This document shows positions 54,601 to 55,747 of a stretch of 55,747 bases of DNA, piece after piece (the stretch's first letter is position 1; each line of letters starts with the position of its first letter). A program made the position numbers and the translations under genes. The notes beneath the pieces are model-generated. The model saw only the letters and a program-made list of their open reading frames with translations. It did no database searches and was not told the DNA's origin. This stretch comes from an uncultured Marinoscillum sp. (GTDB lineage Bacteria; Bacteroidota; Bacteroidia; Cytophagales; MED-G16). Location of the stretch: positions 1 through 55,747 of the forward strand of contig CACPJB010000003.1 in NCBI GenBank assembly GCA_902634135.1. Direction: 5' to 3'.

Positions 54601-54979
54601 TGTTGAAATATTATTTGGAGAAATTGAAGGAAAGCAAGTTGCAAGTAATGATGTGTTTACTATAGCACTTGATATATCTATTGATGATAATCTTCTTTCC
54701 GAGGGGGTGTCAAGAGAGTTTATTAATAAGATTCAAAATGAAAGAAAAGACACAAAACTTGAGGTAACAGATAAAATTGAAATTCATATTGATAATTTAT
54801 CTCAAAAAATTGTTTCATTTTTATTAAAACACAAAGAGTTTATATGTAATGAGACACAAGCACTGGATCTTTTTATTCAAGATAATATTGTTGATTCAAA
54901 ACTTATGGATATTGATCTAGCCTCATCCAAGATTAATTCAACTGAGCTTAAGTTTAAAATTAAAAAGGTTAAAAAATAA
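51629..54979 (+). CDS. ileS: Isoleucine--tRNA ligase
   Basis: 1116 residues, the long form. The class I signature region is PPSANGMPGIHH (50-61), with GIHH in place of HIGH as in other Bacteroidota, and the second signature KMSKR is at about residue 654. The editing (CP1) domain with GWDTHGLPVE, TTEEGTGIVH and the C-terminal anticodon-binding and tail domains are present. It charges tRNA-Ile. It overlaps lspA by one base (TAATG). Confidence 0.96.
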   Translation: MGKRKFNEQTSIDYYKISKEIISYWNSNNIFEKSINSRSKDKIFPFYEGPPSANGMPGIHHVMARTIKDIFCRYKTLKGYRVYRKGGWDTHGLPVELQVEKNLGITKDDIGNKISVAKYNEECKVAVMQFKETWEELTESIGYWLDIDDAYITFENNYIESIWWSLKELYKKDLLYKGYTIQPYSPAAGTGLSSHELNMPGAYKNIKDTSLTAQFKIEKNKKSNDLIGDNDCYFLAWTTTPWTLPANNGLAIGEKINYVLIETFNKYTESKINVIIAEKCIEKFFDSSNLKTSEKLVYDKQKIPYKILNTFKGKDLIGFDYEQLLPYVKAEKPAFTVVSGDFVTTEEGTGIVHISLTFGSDDFYVSKKNNLPGIFVKNEKNENVPIVDKSGNFVKEIVDFAGLQVKSFSDVEGLTTDEQISIKLKKENKAFDVKKYEHSYPHCWRTDKPILYYPLESWFINSTRLKDDLINKNKEINWQPESTGTGRFGNWLENLVDWNLSRSRFWGTPLPIWRTKDGKEEICIGSVKELQTEINKSVELGLMKKNTSSNIDLHRPYVDKIILSSKDGSPMYREKDIIDVWYDSGSMPFAQYHYPFDNKDLFEKMFPAKFIAEGVDQTRGWFFTLHAISIMLFGKVSYENVISNGLVLDKDGNKMSKRLGNAVDPFNVIKKFGPDATRLYMVINSNPWDNLRFDIDGISEILRKFFGTLNNVYNFFALYANIDGFTGKEKLIPYEKRSLEDKWIISKLNSLIKIVENKLDNYDPTKSSREINKFINDDLSNWYIRLNRKRFWKGDLTDDKLMAYQTLYECLYKVSIISSPFIPFYSEKLFKNLNAFNISDSESVHLLKFPEIDNKRISDVLERKMLYAQNISSLVHSIRKKEKIRVRQPLSKISIPMKSKEMEYEIKDVQNIILSEVNVKEIEYVYDNSKVFIKKIKPNYKELGSIHGRNMKLVADRISLMTQDEITYLENNKSISLELDNNSIIELLVNHVEILFGEIEGKQVASNDVFTIALDISIDDNLLSEGVSREFINKIQNERKDTKLEVTDKIEIHIDNLSQKIVSFLLKHKEFICNETQALDLFIQDNIVDSKLMDIDLASSKINSTELKFKIKKVKK

Positions 54980-55548
54980 TGAAATCAAAATATTTTATAT
55001 TAATAGGCAGCTTAATATTTTTAGATCAATTTGTAAAATATATTGTTCATGTAAACATGCCACTCCACTCAGAAATTTCAATCATTGGAGATTTTATAAA
55101 GCTATATCATATTGAAAACCCTGGAATGGCTTTTGGTATAAATTTTGATTTTAAATACACTAAACTGCTTCTTTCACTTTTTAGATTAGTTGCCTCATTT
55201 GTTATTGGATATTATTTGTTTGGGCTCCTCAAAAAAAAATCAGATCCAATTTTATTATTATGTGTTTCTTTAATTCTTTCAGGCGCTATTGGTAATGTAA
55301 TAGATAGTATTTTTTATGGTATTATATATGATAATGCTCCAATGAATGCTCCATTTACTCTGTTTCATGGTCAAGTGATAGACATGTTTTACATAGACAT
55401 TTGGGAAGGATATTTGTCTGATAATATACCTTTAATAGGAGGAACATATTTGTCATTATGGCCCGTTTTTAATCTTGCTGATTCCTATATTTTTGTTGGG
55501 GTAGCATTACTTTTAATTTTTCAAAATAAAGTTCTTTTAGATAACTAG
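54979..55548 (+). CDS. lspA: Lipoprotein signal peptidase (signal peptidase II)
   Basis: 189 residues. It has four membrane helices and the catalytic aspartates Asp109 (GNVIDS) and Asp168 (FNLADS); NPGMAFG near 47-53 is also conserved. A periplasmic insert (about 112-160) makes it longer than the E. coli enzyme, as is usual in Bacteroidota. It cleaves prolipoproteins at the lipid-modified cysteine, serving the many lipoproteins in this window. It directly follows ileS, without the DksA-like zinc-finger gene often found between them. Confidence 0.95.
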   Translation: MKSKYFILIGSLIFLDQFVKYIVHVNMPLHSEISIIGDFIKLYHIENPGMAFGINFDFKYTKLLLSLFRLVASFVIGYYLFGLLKKKSDPILLLCVSLILSGAIGNVIDSIFYGIIYDNAPMNAPFTLFHGQVIDMFYIDIWEGYLSDNIPLIGGTYLSLWPVFNLADSYIFVGVALLLIFQNKVLLDN

Positions 55549-55747
55549 ATAAAATATATGTCTTCAATTGAGGTGTGTTCTTTTTGAATTTTAATTAAAA
55601 TGTTTTTTTTATGATTTGTAAGTTCATTCCTTAACGGGGATGAACTTATTTGTATATAAAGTTTATTTTCTTTTATAAAGATTTTTTTTGTTCTTATTTG
55701 TGTATTATGGTTAGTTATTTTGTTCCAAGTTTCAATTATTTCAACTT
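55545..55747 (-). CDS. DUF721 family protein, DciA-like (5' part missing)
   Basis: On the minus strand an open frame enters from the window edge and ends with a stop at 55547-55545. The visible 66 residues include IIETWNKIT, then IFIKENKLYIQISSSPLRNEL and a C-terminal IEDIYFI. This is the end of the DUF721 domain; members such as DciA load or help the replicative helicase. The stop overlaps the lspA stop by 4 bases in convergent orientation. Confidence 0.85.
   Translation of the reverse strand, partial: VEIIETWNKITNHNTQIRTKKIFIKENKLYIQISSSPLRNELTNHKKNILIKIQKEHTSIEDIYFI

Overview
The window comes from an AT-rich (about 30% GC by eye), gene-dense member of the Bacteroidota, most likely a small marine flavobacterium. 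The evidence is a SusC/SusD pair, a full set of type IX secretion (T9SS)/gliding core genes (PorP/SprF, GldK-L-M-N and a SprE/PorW-like protein), Bacteroidota-only families (DUF4199, DUF4271, AtpZ with a DUF6168-like protein), the split ATP synthase locus lacking atpD/atpC, and promoter-like TAnnTTTG elements in place of sigma70-type signals. There are 46 complete genes and one partial gene at each edge. I see no rRNA, tRNA, CRISPR array, insertion sequence or phage gene, and no gene-free stretch above 300 bases; the longest gap is about 180 bases at 6849-7028.

Layout. 1-6848 (minus strand): a polysaccharide-uptake operon, SusC, SusD, a GH128-like surface lipoprotein and a lipoprotein with thrombospondin-3 repeats cut by the window edge; a beta-1,3-glucan such as laminarin is the likely substrate. 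7029-15579: small housekeeping and orphan units (thymidine kinase, alcohol dehydrogenase, a DPP-IV-type peptidase, pirin with DUF3050, DUF4199, an ArsC/low-molecular-weight phosphatase protein, a lone MoxR ATPase and two unrecognised proteins). 15619-22016: a TIGR01777 epimerase with UvrA, HemW, DUF4271 and HemD. 22013-27469: the T9SS trans-envelope machine. 27450-34015 (minus strand): SprE/PorW-like protein, PBP1A and UvrC in one operon. 34097-40714: M23 peptidase, bactofilin, then atpZ-DUF6168-atpB-E-F-H-A-G. 40715-45764: a GNAT-like protein, a biotin-dependent Na+-pumping decarboxylase (oadG-A-B) and a LOG-family hydrolase. 45812-55747: cation/proton antiporter, GlyRS, an RND exporter, IleRS, LspA and a partial DUF721/DciA-like gene.

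How the genes work together. The PUL proteins are lipoproteins or TonB-dependent porins that need the lipoprotein pathway (LspA). GldKLMN, PorP/SprF and SprE build the secretion and gliding motor, which is driven by ion flow through GldLM. M23, bactofilin and PBP1A shape the wall around it. A proton-type F-ATPase sits next to a sodium pump, suggesting that both proton and sodium gradients are used.

I found no wholly new multi-gene system. The observations most worth checking are a G8 tract in gldN positioned to switch it off by slippage, nine of nine convergent gene pairs that abut or overlap, very short leaders behind TAnnTTTG elements, inverted repeats in the gldK, sprE and oadG control regions, and a pirin/DUF3050 operon with possible metal-oxygenase residues.
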